Positions 12,643 to 25,757 of a stretch of DNA of 64,000 bases are shown in pieces; position 1 is the first letter of the stretch; each line of letters begins with the position of its first letter. The DNA lies in the NCBI GenBank assembly GCA_947561395.2, contig OX387191.1, forward strand, positions 36,163,439 through 36,227,438, read 5' to 3'. The stretch is from Buxus sempervirens. Lineage: Eukaryota; Streptophyta; Magnoliopsida; Buxales; Buxaceae. The notes under the pieces are model-generated. The model had not been told where the DNA came from and searched no databases. It saw only the letters and a program-made list of their open reading frames with translations. Made by a program: the position numbers and the translations under genes.

Positions 12643-13640
12643 TGTAACGCCCCGGATTCAAGTTACGGAGTGCAACCATAACTCATCTCCAAATGGTTAA
12701 CTTTTTACCCAAGATCGATATATCAAAGTGAAGGAGAACATGAAATGTTCAACAGTCTACTAAAATCAGAGACAACTACATTACCAAACTGAATACAAAA
12801 TACAGTATCACAACTCTCAACTCACATAAGCCAATCATCTACCCGTCGGTATCGTCCTTGCCAAGATCTGAAAACAAACAAAACAAAACATGCATAAAAC
12901 TAACGTCCCAGTAAGTAGCACGATGCATGATAAAAATAATTTATGCAGTTTCAAATAATTAAATAATCTGCTTGAATACCATACAATCAAACTCTGTCAA
13001 AATAATGATAGTAAGTCAATCATCCTCATGTAAATAAGAATTTGAATCATTCCAAAGCCATAAATAAAGTGCTCATAAAATCAGAGTAATTCGAAGCACG
13101 ATATCAGCAAAATCACAACAAATAACAACATTCAAACCCCATCCAATCATGTTAAGAAATAGTCAACTATAAGAGGCCGTTCAAGTATCATAGTAGGATT
13201 CGTAACATAAACAAACCTTGCACATCGGTTACTTGAACCAATGCCTCGTGCCACAATTCAAAGGAATATCTTTACTACAAACCACTTTTCCAAACAACTT
13301 GAATAGATCTCCGGTTGCAACAATCGAGTCTAAGGACCTCTGCCAAGTCTGATTCCCCTGCCTCATCTAATTCCACTGCCACTACCAAGTCTAAATCCAT
13401 TGCCTCATCTGATTCCACTGCCACTGTCAAGTCTGATTCCACTGCCTCGAAGTGTATATCCAGCCTACTCAGGATTTCGGAATACTGGAGTGTTTATCAA
13501 GGGTCACTCCAGACCAAACTGTTTATCATGGGTCACTCAGGACCAATTCTGGCCTACTCAGGGTTTCGGAATGTTGGAGTGTTTATCATGGGAGTAAGTG
13601 AGATTGTGATTGGACATTGCACCATTTGGAGAATGATATA
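12643..13640 (-). mobile_element. LTR-like segment, reverse orientation, ends unclear
   Basis: Begins TGTAACGCCCCGG at 12643, the reverse complement of a group-T 3' end, and contains the group-T landmark CCCAGTAAGTAGCA (about 12906) in reverse. A tandem repeat of CACTGCCACT/GATTCC units lies at 13340-13450 and another of GGGTTTCGGAAT/GTTTATCATGGG units at 13470-13595. The far end is not recognisable. Confidence 0.4.
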
Positions 13641-15989
13641 ATGCGTTTTGTACCATTTTTCAAGTACGGTGCAAAGAAAATCTTGTCAAATCGATTTTAT
13701 ACTATTTTGGGCAAGTTTTGCTAACTTTTGGACTAATTGTTTGATTTTATGATATTTTTATTTTAGATATTTCTTAATTTTTAAAGATTTTTTATTATGT
13801 TATTCAAGCTATTTTTATTTTTTATTGTTTTCGTTTTTCCAACTTCTTTCTTTTGTCTTTATCTGATTTTGCTTTAGTTTGCCACGTGGCATGTAAGACC
13901 CCAGAATTTTAGGAAATTAAACAATTAAATAACACAATTTGAGGTGTTGTTAATTTATTTAGAGAATGGGAACCAGAGTCAAACCAGAGAATTTCAAGGT
14001 GACCCGGAGAAGTCCAAAATGAACCGGAGGAACTTGGGGAACCAATCTAAGGTGAGATTTTCTTCAATTTAAATTAAGGAGAAATTATAGTTGTTATTAT
14101 TTAGATTGTTATAGTTTAGAGCTAAGTAAGCAAAAATATAAGAGTGAAAGAGAGTTGGTCGAACCCATAGAGAGTGGGTTGACCCAAAAATCAAGTTTAA
14201 TTGAGGTTTGCTTGGGTCGGTTTGGTTTGGGTTTGGTTTAATAAGAATGGGGGTATCTTAGTAAAAAGGAACTAAATAATAAAATAACCTAAAGCATGCA
14301 TAGGCTATTCACGTTCAAAACCAAGAGAATAGCCGCACGTCCCTTTTCTTCTTCCTCTATTCTTCTTTCTTCTTCCTTGAGATCAAACCCTAATATAGAA
14401 GCTTTGGTTAGAGCAGTTTTAGAGAGGGAAGGAGGAGATTTTCGTTCAGAAAAGCCCAAGTAAGAACAAACAACAGGAAAGTTACTGTTTTGGAGGTTAG
14501 GTGTGTTTTTGAGATCTTAAAGACATGATTTTTGATCCAAAAAAGGATAGAGGCTTGATGTGATTGATTGGCATTATTTGGAGTGATAGTTCATTGCTTT
14601 TAGAGGAGTTTTAAGTCCCATACCAGGTAAGTAGTCCCTTTAAATCTTGCATAAACTAAATCTCGAGTTTAGACGATATCCATGTTTAATCACATGTTCG
14701 GTGAGTTATTTGCGTTTTATATGATGTTTTATTTGTTCGAAATTGTTCTAACATGTTTATAAAGTGTTCTTGAATGATTTAGATTGGTTTTGATGCACTG
14801 GATTATGAGTTTTCAATTTTTAAAGGAATTACGCAACTTTTCGGAAGTTGTAAAAATTCTGTTCCGCGACAGGCCACTCGAACCGTCACTCGAGCGCCCT
14901 TGTATGTCTGTTTAAATTCTGAAAAACCCGAAAGCAAATAAAACTCAGAACAACTGTTGCTCGTACCGTCGCTCAAGCGACTAACCTCTAAAACAACCTG
15001 TTAGCTTAGCCGTTCGAGCGCCCCATTGGCCGCTTGAGCGCCCTTCTGTCAAATTTTAAAAATTTGCCAATCAGCCTAGTTTTTCGCTACGAAATTGTTT
15101 TTATCCAAATTTAACTTTTGTACCATCAAGTTTAGAGTATTTAGAGATAGTTTGCACTGGCGGATGTTTAAAATTCATTTTTATAAGGAATTTGGGTAGA
15201 GATTACCTAAAAGGTTGTTCAACTTAATACCATTGTTCCAAAAAATTCCCTTATTAACCAAATTTGATTTTAAGAGTTCCTACACCTGTAATTAAACTAT
15301 CTGAACATTTTTTGAGTTCCGAATGATTAAATATACACTTGGATTATTTTGCCCATTGAAACCATGACTTTGAAGCATGTATTTGACTCCACTTGTATGG
15401 GTTTTTGGGTCACAATTGTGACAAGGCTATTGCCTAGTATGTTTATTCCGCTATCGGTGGGATAATTCCTCAATCCGTGTACTCAATGGGAAGCTGGTTA
15501 TTTGTATTTATCCTCAGTTCTTGTACTTGGCAGGATACTTTCTCAATCCATGTACTCAGTGGGAAGCTTGTTATTGGTATTTACTTCCTCGATCTGTGTA
15601 CTTGGTGGGAAGAATGTTATTTGGTGACTGTTGCCTTTTTATCCTCAGTCCGTGTACTCGGCGGGATACTTCACTGTGGTTGTAGTATATTCCACCATGC
15701 TTGTATTTATATTTCATTGTATCTAAATTTATCGTGATTAGTCGGATTAGGCATTGCATATATTTTAATCTGTTACAAACTATTTGCACAACTACTTACT
15801 AAGATGTTGTTTCTCACATTATCGTTTTATCGGTTTTGTTTTTAGATATTCCTGGTGAGGACGTTGCAGGGATAGACACTTCTAGGGATTATACTGAGTA
15901 CCAAGTGTAGACACCCCAAATTGCACTACAGAATGAGAAAGTAATAAAAACATGTAATTAAAGCTTAAAACAGGTCAAAAATGCATAAA

Positions 15990-16135
15990 ATTGACTAAGC
16001 AGGCTTTGCCCGTACTTCATTCACGGGCCGGTCGCGCCCGAGATCGCTCTACGGTCAAGCGCGCCCGTAGTGACAATACGGTCACCGTTGGACCGTAATC
16101 CATTTATGGTCACTAAAGACTCGTAAGAGTCTTCT
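15990..16135. repeat. Cluster of hairpins (CCCGTA/ACGGTC stems)
   Basis: Successive short inverted repeats: GCCCGT/ACGGGC, CTACGG/CCCGTAG, ACGGT/ACCGT and GACTC/GAGTC. Position relative to the LTR start is like that of the hairpin clusters in the copies at 20.2-22.7 and 31.0-33.5 kb, but the stem sequences are unrelated to theirs. Confidence 0.6.
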
Positions 16136-16306
16136 CTCGATTTCCGAGCTTTATCTTTAGTCCAATATATCTCTAAATGAGCGAATTACGTCTTTTATTC
16201 GCTGAAGCCACCTTGGTTGGCTATGGATGGGCATTATCTCTGTCTTTCACTCTATCTTAAGGATCAGGATATATCCTCCTGGACCAGCCTTGCCCCTGGG
16301 TTTGCC

Positions 16307-16314
16307 TATAAATA
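16307..16314 (+). promoter_or_regulatory. TATA box of group-G LTR
   Basis: TATAAATA in the context GCCTATAAATAGAGG. The same context is found in reverse in the copies at 22308-22315 and 33044-33051, so it is the conserved LTR promoter. Confidence 0.7.
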
Positions 16315-19300
16315 GAGGGCCTTTCCTCAAGCTAAAGGCCATGAAAATTTGAAGTCTAAGAAGCCCCAAGAGAAGAAGAGGAACCCCTGCTGCTCTGCTT
16401 GCTCAATCCAGGTAAGTCCCTTTTCCCTTTTATTTTCTGTCTTCCATTCTAGAAGTAATAGGATCATCTCTATTGCTGTAGAATAAGGCCATATTTTTTA
16501 TCTTGTATTCCTAAACCTGTCTCCAAGTACCTCAAGAGTCTCTCTAGCCGTAAAACGTGAAGAGAGAGCAAGGGGAAAAGAGAACAGGTGGATCCCTAGA
16601 ATAGAACCCCATATCTGTTTTTCTCCTTTAAAGCCTGTGTTTGTGTAACCAAACCTATCTCCAAGTACCTCAAGAATCCTCTCTAGCCGTAAAACGTGAA
16701 GGGAGAGCTAGGGGAAAAGAGAACAGGTGGATCCGTAGGGTAGACCCCCATGTGCTCTAATCTGTGAGATGTGGTTGTTTTGAATATCCTGACATGTTTT
16801 AATGTTTTTTATGATTATCTGAATGAATCACATGAATCCATGATGTTTATAGCATGAGATCCCCACTTTTTTATAAAATTTGGATTTTCCACATATTTGC
16901 ACCTACAGCACTGTTTTCGTGATTTTTGTGATATTAGGCTAGGATCTTGGATTTATCATGATCAATATGGTAGATCTGGATCCAGAGGCCTGAAAATAAA
17001 TTCTAGGATTTCATGATATGGTTTTGGAATCGTTTTTCACTTTTGAAAGAAGACCCTACGGTCTAAATTCTCCCCTTTTGATGTTCTTCATCAATGTGGG
17101 TATTTTTGGTTTTTATTTTTTGATTTAATGTGAAATTTGGGCTTTATCTATATCCTGGACTATTCAAGTTCAATTTTGAAATATTTTATAAAAATCATAT
17201 TTTTCTAGATTTCTAGAATTTGACTTGAAGCCAGATCTTTGGATTTTTCACTTTAAATTGATTTTATTTGATTTTATCTCAATTTTATTTTGATCATGAA
17301 ACCCTAGGAATGGTATGATCATATTTGAAAGTTCTGGATCAATCAGACTATTCATATGAAAAACCATATATTTTTGTCTTCTTTTTGTGATTTTCCTGAT
17401 TTTTATAGCAAGCTTTTTCCTTTAATTTAACATGAACAATACCTGGCAACCACCTTGTGTGGATGAATAGGGGTACCTAACACCTTCCCCTGTTCATAAC
17501 CTAATCCCCTTACCCATCTTTGGTTGTTTTTTTAGGAGGGTTATTTTTACCCTAAAATTGCCTTTTGTGCTTATTTAATATTTTGGTGTCCATTCACACC
17601 TAAATTGAATGGTGGCGACTCTTTGTTTAATTTAATCCCGTGTGATGATTGAGGAAGTCAAACGGAAATTGATTTTTTCCCATGTCTCACACCAATAAGA
17701 AGATTACTTTATTCCTGTGTAGGTTTAGGGATCTATATTATTTAATTTGACTTAGTATTGGAAGAATTGTTTTAGATTACTTTTATTTAGATGACATTGG
17801 TGATGTACATTTTATTTTAGTTAACCCTTTCCAGACTTAGTTGAGGAATTGATGTTGGATGTTTCATTTTTGTATTCCGTGCTTCTTGAAAGAAAAAAAT
17901 ATTATTATCTGTTATTTCCGCACTCTGAGTTTATTAATTGAAATTGTTTAAGTCTGGATTAAATGTTTTGGGCCATTATCCTAACGTTCTAGGGTTGGGT
18001 TTATGTTTTTAAATAAACCTGGATCTGGGGCGTTACATGGCAAGGGCACACAACGCGCACTTTTGTCATCATTTTCTGCATAATTTTACAAAAATTGCCA
18101 TTGAAACTGTCTTGTCCATAAATTTTTCATTCATACTCCAATTCGCGAAAACTCAATTGTGTTGAATTCATATAGAAGCCCTCTTTTAATGGTACAGATG
18201 TTATTGGTCAATTCAAATTTCGGTGAAAGACAAATTTTCAATTAAGGGTTTGGACTTGTCCTTTAAGGTTTTCTCAATATTTTTTTTAGAATGCAAAAAT
18301 TGGTTGCTTACATTGTGTAAAATCATAAAATTTTAATTAATAAATTAAAATTGGATTTAATGATTAATAATTGAATTATTGGTGGAAATTTCAGGGAAAT
18401 GAAGACTAAGGTTATTTTGGGAATTTTTTAGAAATCTAATGGTGAAAATTTAAAATCAAGGTAAGTTATTATTTCATTTTGAATTGGTGGAGTATAAAAT
18501 TGGTTTAGAGTGGCATCACATTGAATCATTTATTCATGTTCTTTGGTTATGTAGAGTGAAAGTGTGGTGGAGCATGTATACTATCATGAGAAGAGAGAGG
18601 CTTTGGCGGCAACTATAAATAGTTGCCTAGAATTTAAATTATGTTTGTTTGGTCGTGGAGTGCAGAATTCTCTAGAGTATTATGGAGAATAGAAGAAGAA
18701 TAAGGAGATGAGCTCAAATCTAGATTTGGAGAGAAGGAATTGAAGGAAGATCATCCTAACCGATTGTTGCTAAGAAAATATTGAAGAGAGAATTCAACTT
18801 AGAAACTGAATTGTGGAGAAGTTTGGGAGAAGTTGAAGGAAACTGTTCAGATTTGGGGAGAATCAGGTGAGGATGATCTCAGCTATTAAATTATGGTGTA
18901 TTATAGAGAATTCGTAGGGGTTTGGACAGATCTAGGTAGATTTGGAAATAATTCCATAAGGTTTCTGAAATTTCTGTTAATAGTGGGTATTTCGGTGGAG
19001 GAAGAAGAAGATCTCAAGAATTTAGATCTTTTAGGAGTTGATTTGAACTTCATAAAGGTAAGTAGCACCCTTATTAAGTAATTTGTGCTTGATTTTGATT
19101 GATCGGTATGGAAATTATACTCTCTTCTAATCAAATTGCATATTGGCATTTAGAGATATTCAATGGTGATGATAGATCTGAATTGTATTTTAACCAAATT
19201 GTTGTTTAAATTAATAGGAAGGCTTTAATTAGTAAATTAGAAAGTGTGTGTAGTGATTTAGAAGGTTAAATTCAAGTTTTGATAGTTTAGATTTCGAAAA

Positions 19301-22300
19301 TTTCAAAAAATTGTAAAACAGGTTCGTGACCTAAGAATTTAGTCGAGCACTTGGGAGGATGCTCGAGCGTTGTGCCGAGCGTCCCGCCTATGTGTTTTTA
19401 AAATTTCAGAACCCGAAAGTCAGATTTCCAGGTAAGTCGAGCACCCGAAGGGATGCTTGAGCGCTCTGCCAAGCGCCAATTTCCATAAATTAAATCTCTC
19501 GAACACCTCAATGGATGCTCAAGCGACATGTTGAGCGCCCAACCCAAATTTCCATATTTTTATTATTGTGAATACAAATAAGATTTAGGTGTTTAAAAGG
19601 TGTTTGCACAAGATTTATCTTAAAATTCAATTTAACAAAGAGTTTGGGCACATACTACTAAACTAGGTTCTTGACATACTTTTCGTTCCAAATTATAATA
19701 GATTGAGTTTATTTTGATTCCACCACTTGTAACACTTCCTTAAGATCATTTCTAAGGTGTTTCTAAAGTCTAATTGTATAAATGAGCTTATACCCAATAC
19801 TTGTCCACCTATTCCTCTAAATTAGCTCACTTTGGGGTTTTAAATAGATTTTATGCTTTCACTTTAACTTGTAAGGATTCTAAGAGTTTCTACTCATGTA
19901 ATTTTCATATTTATGCATGAATTAGGTAAATAAACCTCTCAGATCACAATTCTGGTCAGATTTGAGAAATTGGTGTTTTGAGCTCAATTTTGCATAGTTC
20001 TAGTTTAATATGGACTTGATTGGAAAAATTGCATTGGATTTGGAATATTGTGAGTTATTTCTACTGAATTGGATTATTTGTTTTATTTCATGAATGAATT
20101 GATAAGAATTGTTTTGGTTATTGATATTCACCTTGAAGGGCATATGTAAGACCCCGAAATTTTCAAAATTTTTAATTAAATAAATATCTGTAATTTTAAT
20201 GCGATCCTTACTGAAATTTGAAATAAATTATATAGGTGTGAGACATGGAAAAATCACCGAGATGATCCCCTCCATCATCACACGGGCCCAACAAAAATGG
20301 GAGAGTCGCCACCATTCAATTTTGGGTGTGGATGGACACCAAAAGATTCAAAAAGGAGCAAAAATGCAAAGACTAGAGTAAAAATAACTCTACTTGAAAA
20401 TAAAATCCAGAGATGGGTAAGGGGATTAGATTATGAATGGGGGAAGGTGTTAGGCACCCCCATTCACCCACACAAAGTGGTTGCCAAGTGTTGTTCATGC
20501 TAAAAAAATGAGGAAGCTTGCTAAAATAATCAAAAACCTTGAAAAAGGATTAAACAAATGTGTGATACCTTCACATGAGAAATCCAAATGAATTCCAGAT
20601 CCTCTTTTATGTCAATATCACTTCTAGGATATCACCCTTAGATGGAAATCAAACCAAAAATTGCACAAAACCAAGTTGAGTCAAATCCGGAAAATTCGGT
20701 AAAAGATAGTGCCATTTGTCTTGAAATCATTCAAATCCAATTTAAATTGAACCAAACTAAATCCATTTGAAAGATTATGATAAATAGAAGACTCATGCAA
20801 ATTTTCAATCAAATCTGGTTAAAATCCTAGGAGTTATTCTCCTTTGAAATCTGCTACTGGAGATAGTTAAAAGTGATAAGTGGGCAACTTTGGAAATTTA
20901 TTTAGAAAAATTGGCTCCATATAAATCCGTGAAATTTGGCATGAATTACGTATGTAGAGCCATATTTCAAATGAAATTAGCCTCATACAAAAATTCATTC
21001 GGATGTGCCTTGGGTGACCTCACGAACAGGCCGCGAGGATCACAGATTACCCCAGAAAAGTGCTGTTGAGCAGTTCTTAGTAAATCTGTTACCCACGACA
21101 CAAATGGAGTCAAAAAATTATGAAACCAACTGGATTCGAAATTAAACTTCCAAAGGAAAACACAGAAACAAAAATCACTCAAATCGGACTTAAAACGAAC
21201 ACATGGCGCTCAGTTGAATTGACAGGTTCCGTAATCTGGCCTGAACTGACCTATCAACTTCGACTGAGTGGTGTCAAAAATCCACTCCATAAAAATTGAT
21301 GAAATTTTGCAGGCATAAACTAGATAGCCTCACCTTTCCCATGGTTTTAGAATCACTCCAAAATTCATACGGATTATGAAGTTACAAGTGTCCGAAGTTG
21401 GGGTACAGTTGCTGTCCCGTTTTGCCACTTTTAAGTAAAATCAATTCAAAACAGTGATTGGGTGTGTGCAATCCGTGCAATACAAATTAAAAATCACTTG
21501 AAAAAGTGTTGAAGAACCTCTAGGAAGAAATGGGGCACAAGTTTGGCTCACCATTCTCTCCGATTGGAGAGAATATGCCAAAAACCCCCAAAAGCGAGCA
21601 AAATGCCCAAAACCGAAAGGTTAGACATAGAGGTCTTCAATACTTGAGATAAACTTGATTGAAATCAATTTGAAAATCATTGAAATATATTCCAGAATTG
21701 CTTGGGGCTATTTATTTCATATCTATCACAATGAATGCAATAAATCCGAAATATAAGCCGATTCCAACAAAAACAGGTGCTATGTGTGTATGTGTAAAAA
21801 TCCACTCTTCAACAACATAACAATGTATAGCATGCATTCATATCAATCAAATGGGGTTCTAAACAACTTAGGGTTCCGTTCCATTCTCGTTTCCCTTAGT
21901 TCTCTCTCCCCGTTTAACGGTCTTCGAGATAATCTTGGGGTACTTTGAATATGAAACGGTTTACTTTGAATATGAAACGGTTTTCATAGAATCAAAAGGT
22001 TTTTCAACAAGGTTTTAACACTAAGGATCAATTCTCAGTCTCGTTTCCCCTAAATCCCACCTTCACGTTTTACAGCTAGGAAGTCTTGAGGTACTTTGAG
22101 TAGAGGAAGGATTTACACACACAAAGAGTAGGCCTTATTCTACAGAAAGGTAGAAGAAAAGAACTAACTCTAGAATGTAAAGACAGAAAAATAAATAGGG
22201 GTTTAGGCTTACCTGGGTGTCTGGAAGCAATGCGACAGCAATTCCCTTCTTCACTCGGAGCTCTTCAATCTCCAACTTATTGGCCATTTGCTTAAGGAGG

Positions 22301-22307
22301 AGCCTCT

Positions 22308-22315
22308 TATTTATA
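22308..22315 (-). promoter_or_regulatory. TATA box of group-G LTR copy A
   Basis: TATTTATA on the + strand, TATAAATA on the element strand, in the shared context GCCTATAAATAAGAGG. Confidence 0.65.
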
Positions 22316-22484
22316 GGCAAAGGCTAGGGTTAGGGTTTGCATGATTCTAGACACAAAATGATGTCTAGAGTCCACCAACCTAAACCCTAAGGCTATTTCC
22401 GAGATTTCCACTCCTTAAGTGAAGGATATGATGGTAAAAAGTGAAAACTCTCGGAAAACCCTAATTTTGAAAAAAAAACCTTGT

Positions 22485-22626
22485 ATCTGACAACTCAGAT
22501 CGGCTACAAGGACACCTACATGTATCCGACATATGTCGTCAGATACATTAATACCTGCTTGTATCCGACGACTTGTGTCGAATATAAGAAGGTCCTCTTG
22601 TATCCGATGACTCATGTCGGATACAA
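22485..22626. repeat. Four hairpins in LTR copy A
   Basis: Four consecutive inverted repeats of 24-30 bp built on TTGTATCCGAC...GTCGGATACAA, spaced about 35-38 bp centre to centre. Some arms are imperfect. They lie 100-240 bp from the LTR 5' terminus at 22727. Confidence 0.75.
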
Positions 22627-22753
22627 TAAAAAATGCTTAAATCTGAATTTTTGTGTTGGTTTCAAAGGAAACAATGATTTTTGCAATTTATTAATCATTT
22701 TCCCAGCACAATTTTGGGGTGTCTACAATAGGTGATCACATGGATGATGAAGA

Positions 22754-24000
22754 TGTCGCGACCCGGAACCAAGTCTGCCCCTCCAAGGCACAAACTCATC
22801 CTAGATCATCACAAGTGGGTCTTTATACTTAATAAAATTCGGAAGATTTAAAACTTTTGCCTACAAGTGCAAGTGATAAGACAATTTATACTGTGCATAT
22901 CAAAAGCGTGTTTATATCAAAGAAATATAATAAGACATGGAAGTTGATTACAAAAGGATGGGTGACTAATCACTCCTTTCAAAATATAAGGTTTACAATC
23001 CACAAAGGAACTATACATGAGCAACAGAAATAAAGCCTATAGCCTATAATAGTCTTCCTCTCTATACCCAATAACTTTCTACTTGCCTTTATCCCCAGTC
23101 CGGTCCTTCACACCAGACATCGACAGATCTGAAAAAATAATATAAAACAACTTATGAGATGAATGTCTCAATAAGCAACACAAGCATACACGGGAAAACA
23201 CAGTTTAGGCATATATCAATCGGTTAAATCATGACATGCGGTTGTTTGAAATCATAAATAAGATATCACAGTTCGGTGCCATACAAGTTTATGCATGCTT
23301 GTGCCTAAGTGTATAGTATAATCATTTAACAACCATTCATATATTCTTATCACTTGTTATCTAGGTTGTTTAGTATATAATGCACATAACCTCAATTAGC
23401 TTCACCAATTCCACAAGGTGGCTAGGCATCTATGCCGATTACCCATGACGTAGGCATTTAATACGCCGATTACCTGTGACGTATAGATATCCATTGCTAA
23501 TTACCCGTCGCAAATGGACACCGGCCACCGATGTTGCTAGTGCCGGGGATGATACAACAATAGAGACAAAACAACAGTAACTTGGCAATGGCATATATAT
23601 AAAAACAATCCTGTTTAAGTCTATGGATCCATACCTTAAGGGTTCATTATGCCAATGTGTTTATTCAACAAATTTCATAACAATACAACATGTGCATCAT
23701 GCACTCAGGCATGTCAAATCTCAAGGGTAGCCCGTGGCCTTACCCGATTCATTCTTGGGCCAAGCCCTCTTTCAATTCTCATGGATTCTGGGCCACTGCC
23801 CTCCATTCAATGTGTCAATATCAATGGGCCACTGCCCTTTCATCTCATACTAACAAGCAATGGGCCAATGCCCTTAATATCATGCAAATTTAATACGGCC
23901 CAATGCCTTTCATACTATATGCCAAATACCGGGCTGGAGCCCTTCATATCATTTGTGGTGTATTCACGATGAAGCTCAATTGTAAAAGCCTAACTTTTCG
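22754..24000 (-). mobile_element. Reverse LTR-like segment inside group-T LTR
   Basis: Begins TGTCGCGACCCGG at 22754 and carries reverse landmarks of a long LTR: CCAGTCCGGTCC (about 23095) and GAATGTCTCAATAAGCAAC (about 23162). Tandem blocks follow: GCCGATTACC units at 23430-23520 and TGGGCCAATGCCC units at 23750-23940. The right end is not recognisable; coordinates of the end are approximate. Confidence 0.4.
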
Positions 24001-25757
24001 GGAAGACTACTTTTCATGACTCATTTGGGCAACCTATGCCTCAATTCTTGTTGTACTTGTACAACTTTGTTTTGGTTCTTAATTTCTACTTCTTAGGGTT
24101 ATTTGTAAGGTATTTGAAGCGGTAAAATCAAGTTATCCTACTTCTATAGAAATCTGGGACAGAAACTCTCTAGAAGACCTTCTTTGGCAAAACGTACCCA
24201 AAATCCTTGTTATTTGGAATTTTGAGATACTTCCAGTTGGAACACTTTCTAGACACCTAACTCTCACTTATACATAGGTTGGATTTGAATAAAAACAATT
24301 GGTAGTTTGATCTGGGCTAAAAATCACATTTTTGTAATAGTTCTTACTTGATGAATTGTTGTTATTTGAGTACTAATTTATCTATCGTGATTGTACTATG
24401 ATTACTCGTTTACTTTATCGAGCATGAAAGCATGATTATTTTTATGTATATAAACTGTTTATTCATGCATAGTGTTACCTACTGGGATATTCGTATCTCA
24501 TCCATATTTTGTTTTGTTTTGTTTTTCAGCTGATCCACATGAGGGCGACTTGGGGTTTGGTTCTAAGGGAGAGTTCGCTCATTTTCATTCGGAGGATTAT
24601 TATTATCCCGAGTAGACTTTTAATTGGAGGTTGTTACAGATGATACATTTATTTGATACTATATGTTTTGAATGATTATGAAAGTGAAAGTGATAGAACC
24701 CATTTTACTAGACTTATGATTTATTTTTGATGTGATGGTTTGGATGATATGTCTGTCCACGCTTAGTTATTTTATTGATGTTAGACTTCCGCACTCTGAC
24801 ATTAAATGTTAAATGAATTGAATTGCAATGTTTGGTATTTAGTTGCTTTAGGCCCACTAGCACTTCGGATTCGAGTTGGGTGCTTGATTTGCATTGACCC
24901 GGGTTCAGAGCGTTACAGCATATATTTGAGATCCTCCATGATGGAGTGGATTTGGTCATAATTGACCCATGATTATATGTTGAACACATTGGTTTACATA
25001 TTGGTTTTGTTTTAAGCTATTTTGGTCTAGCTTGTCTTGGATCCATTGCTTAAGTTTAGTAATGTGATGTATTGACTTTACTGATATAATTGCATGACCA
25101 TAAATGTTGCCACGACTGGTGTAGAGCAACACCGAAACCCTAAGTACGCCAGTGTTGTCAATGTCGAAACTCGGAGTAGGCAGGCATTGGATGACAAAAC
25201 CCTGAGTAGGCCGTCATTTTAGAATCTGAAACCTTGAGTAGGCTAGATTATGTACATGGAGGTGTGGATTTGGCTCCGGCATGTTAATTACTCAATTAAA
25301 GTGAACAATATAACATTGGCCCATGATGATACTCAATGTATGACTATTTGGTTTGTTTCTTTGATTTATCGATGTTATTGAGATAGTATTGGTTTATTTG
25401 GACTCTACGTGAATTGGTATTGACTTTACTATGGTCATTTATCGTGGCATGATTTATAACTGTGATAAAATGTATTTGAGCATGCATGTGCTACTTGTTG
25501 GGATATTCGTATCTCATTATGGTTTTGTTTTGTTTTCAAATCTTGGAGAGGACGATATCGAAGGGAAGATGCTTGGAATTCTGCGAACTCATATTAGAGA
25601 TATGATATTTCATATTGAGTTTAGGAATTTTTAGTTGACTCTGATTCCATGGTATATATTCATTTCATGTTTTCCTTCACTCTGATATATAGATCTTGTG
25701 TGAAAAATTAACCCTCTAGAGATGTGTTACAGTTTTATTACGTAATTCGGATCAGGG

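Larger units (their letters stand above)
15906..17691 (+). mobile_element. Solo LTR, group G, nested
   Basis: Fossil of 1.79 kb, starting TGTAGACACCCC at 15906 and ending GTCTCACA at 17691. Flanks are CCAAG and CCAAT, matching at 4 of 5 positions. It carries a TATA box at 16307, two tandem copies of a block with TCTAGCCGTAAAACGTGAAG (16545 and about 16680), and the motif GGTGGCGACTC near its 3' end (about 17612). No coding domain. It lies inside the group-T LTR 13892-18037. Confidence 0.8.
13892..18037 (+). mobile_element. Solo LTR, group T, with perfect duplication TGGCA
   Basis: Fossil. Starts TGTAAGACCCC at 13892 and ends GGGGCGTTACA at 18037. TGGCA flanks it on both sides (13887-13891 and 18038-18042). 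It contains a younger LTR at 15906-17691; without that insert it is about 2.35 kb. No coding domain. A tandem repeat built on CAATCCGTGTACTC/GGTGGG units occupies 15430-15670, upstream of the conserved TTACTAAGAT...TTCTCAC segment. Confidence 0.85.
12504..18312 (-). mobile_element. Group-G-related LTR, interrupted by nested LTRs
   Basis: Fossil. The left edge (about 12504, TGTGCACACG) is followed by TGGAGTCGCCAC at about 12608. The right edge ends GGTTGCTTACA at 18312. The last 270 bp match the end of the element at 1-4179 (shared segment TACTCCAATTCG near 18134). Inside lie an LTR-like piece at 12643-13640 and the solo LTR at 13892-18037. Target duplications are not clear (TTGGT against TTGTG). 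It interrupts the hAT transposase. Confidence 0.55.
20237..22727 (-). mobile_element. Solo LTR, group G, copy A, duplication ATAGG
   Basis: Fossil of 2491 bp. On the + strand it runs from TGTGAGAC at 20237 to GGGGTGTCTACA at 22727; true orientation is minus. ATAGG flanks both sides (20232-20236 and 22728-22732). It aligns along its length with copy B at 30971-33462 (2492 bp), including GGGAGAGTCGCCACCATTC near the left edge and the tandem TTCTCTCTCCCCGTT blocks near 21900. Solo LTR, no coding domain. Confidence 0.9.
20145..24917 (+). mobile_element. Solo LTR, group T, with perfect duplication GCATA
   Basis: Fossil. Starts TGTAAGACCCCG at 20145 and ends CAGAGCGTTACA at 24917. GCATA flanks both sides (20140-20144 and 24918-24922). 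A group-G solo LTR sits only 92 bp inside its left end (20237-22727) and a reverse LTR-like piece occupies about 22754-24000. No coding domain. Confidence 0.8.
18316..25757 (+). mobile_element. Group-T-like LTR, interrupted; right end uncertain
   Basis: Fossil. Starts TGTAAAATCATAAAATTTT at 18316, a diverged group-T start, three bases after the element ending at 18312. The group-T landmarks reappear near the right end (GGGATATTCGTATCTC at about 25500, CACTCTGATATATAG at about 25679). The right border is placed where hAT coding sequence resumes, near 25758; no duplication was found. It hosts the solo LTR 20145-24917. It contains CTCGAGCG-type blocks near 19360-19530. Confidence 0.45.
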
